A stretch of 64,000 bases of DNA from positions 248,001 to 312,000 of the forward strand of contig JADILM010000004.1 in NCBI GenBank assembly GCA_016617785.1, given 5' to 3'. The translations under genes and the position numbers were made by a program. The notes beneath the pieces are model-generated. The model was not told the DNA's origin, did not search any database, and worked only from the letters and a program-made list of their open reading frames with translations. The DNA comes from Sporobolomyces roseus (taxonomy: Eukaryota; Basidiomycota; Microbotryomycetes; Sporidiobolales; Sporidiobolaceae). Positions 63,710 through 64,000 of the stretch are shown here, piece after piece (within the stretch, counting starts at the first letter, position 1; every line of letters begins with the position of its first letter).

Positions 63710-64000
63710 ATGGGAGGTAAAGGAGACCGGTCAAGAGAGTCTGACACCGAAAGTCAAGTTGTGGTAGAGAGCAAAGAGGTCGAAATCGCTGATCGCTTCT
63801 TGACCTTCTACGACTCCCTCACTCTCATCAGAAAGCTTCTCTGACTAGCTCGTATGCTCTGCATTCTCCTCAAGAACAGCACCAAGTATACAAGGATCGA
63901 CTGCAAGGCTCCTTCGACAATTTCCCTCGATTCGTTCCGACATTTCACCCATCCAGAATCTCAATGGAAACCTTACAAGCAATCTCATTCAACTCGTAGA
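63710..64000 (+). CDS. Partial unrecognised gene at the right edge
   Basis: An ATG at 63710 opens MGGKGDRSRESDTESQVVVE, then KEVEIADRFLTFYDSLTLIR, to a TGA near 63842. A second open stretch follows in another frame: SYALHSPQEQHQVYKDRLQG, SFDNFPRFVPTFHPSRISME, ending FNS at a TAG at 63997-63999. An intron with acceptor CTGACTAG near 63849 could join them, but no convincing donor is visible. Both pieces look coding. No family recognised; it may continue beyond the window. Confidence 0.3.

Overview
The window is nuclear DNA of a basidiomycete fungus. Nearly every gene is broken by short introns (about 45-110 nt) with GT donors, a CTGAC/CTGAT-type branch sequence close to the acceptor and a CAG or TAG acceptor. 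Two pairs of genes belong to membrane-protein families expanded in Basidiomycota (DUF6534-like and DUF6533-like). Base composition is close to 50% GC with many AG/CT-rich tracts. A Pucciniomycotina-type yeast is my best guess; no rRNA or intact tRNA was found, so the species is not resolved. Exon coordinates are my own reading of splice sites and reading frames.

Layout. 0-11 kb: end of a URC1-type GTP cyclohydrolase II-like gene, a thiamine-diphosphate (ThDP) enzyme, a CUL1/CDC53 cullin (minus), divergently transcribed from F-actin capping protein alpha, then an HSL-type alpha/beta hydrolase. 11-17 kb: a small gene whose reading frame shifts at a CTC-TGA site, and a tandem pair of DUF6534-like 7-TM proteins. 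17-22.7 kb: two unrecognised proteins, an SCOC-like short coiled-coil protein and a G-patch protein.

22.8-37.1 kb: a large imperfect inverted duplication. Each arm carries a TPR gene, a small gene or its relic, and a Ser-rich gene; the 3.2 kb spacer holds a divergent pair, an unrecognised gene and RPN13. Parts of the inner arms are essentially identical while the outer TPR genes are strongly diverged.

37.3-55.7 kb: a BLM/Sgs1-type RecQ helicase divergent from ROT1 (with an unusually long first intron), a Derlin divergent from AOS1 (SUMO E1 subunit), a DEAH-box RNA helicase, and a large low-complexity protein. 55.8-64 kb: a gene whose splice frames join a SET domain to the tRNA deaminase subunit TAD3, a 646-bp miniature transposon with an 8-bp target duplication and a tRNA-like relic inside, a tandem pair of DUF6533-like membrane proteins, and an incomplete gene at the right edge.

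Most genes are housekeeping: ubiquitin/SUMO/proteasome (CUL1, AOS1, RPN13), ER quality control (Derlin, ROT1), RNA and tRNA handling (DEAH helicase, TAD3) and genome stability (RecQ). I see no secondary-metabolite or defence cluster. The most unusual items are the inverted duplication with its flippable spacer, the SET-TAD3 fusion, the hAT-like miniature element, the acidic insert in capping protein alpha and the frameshifted small gene.
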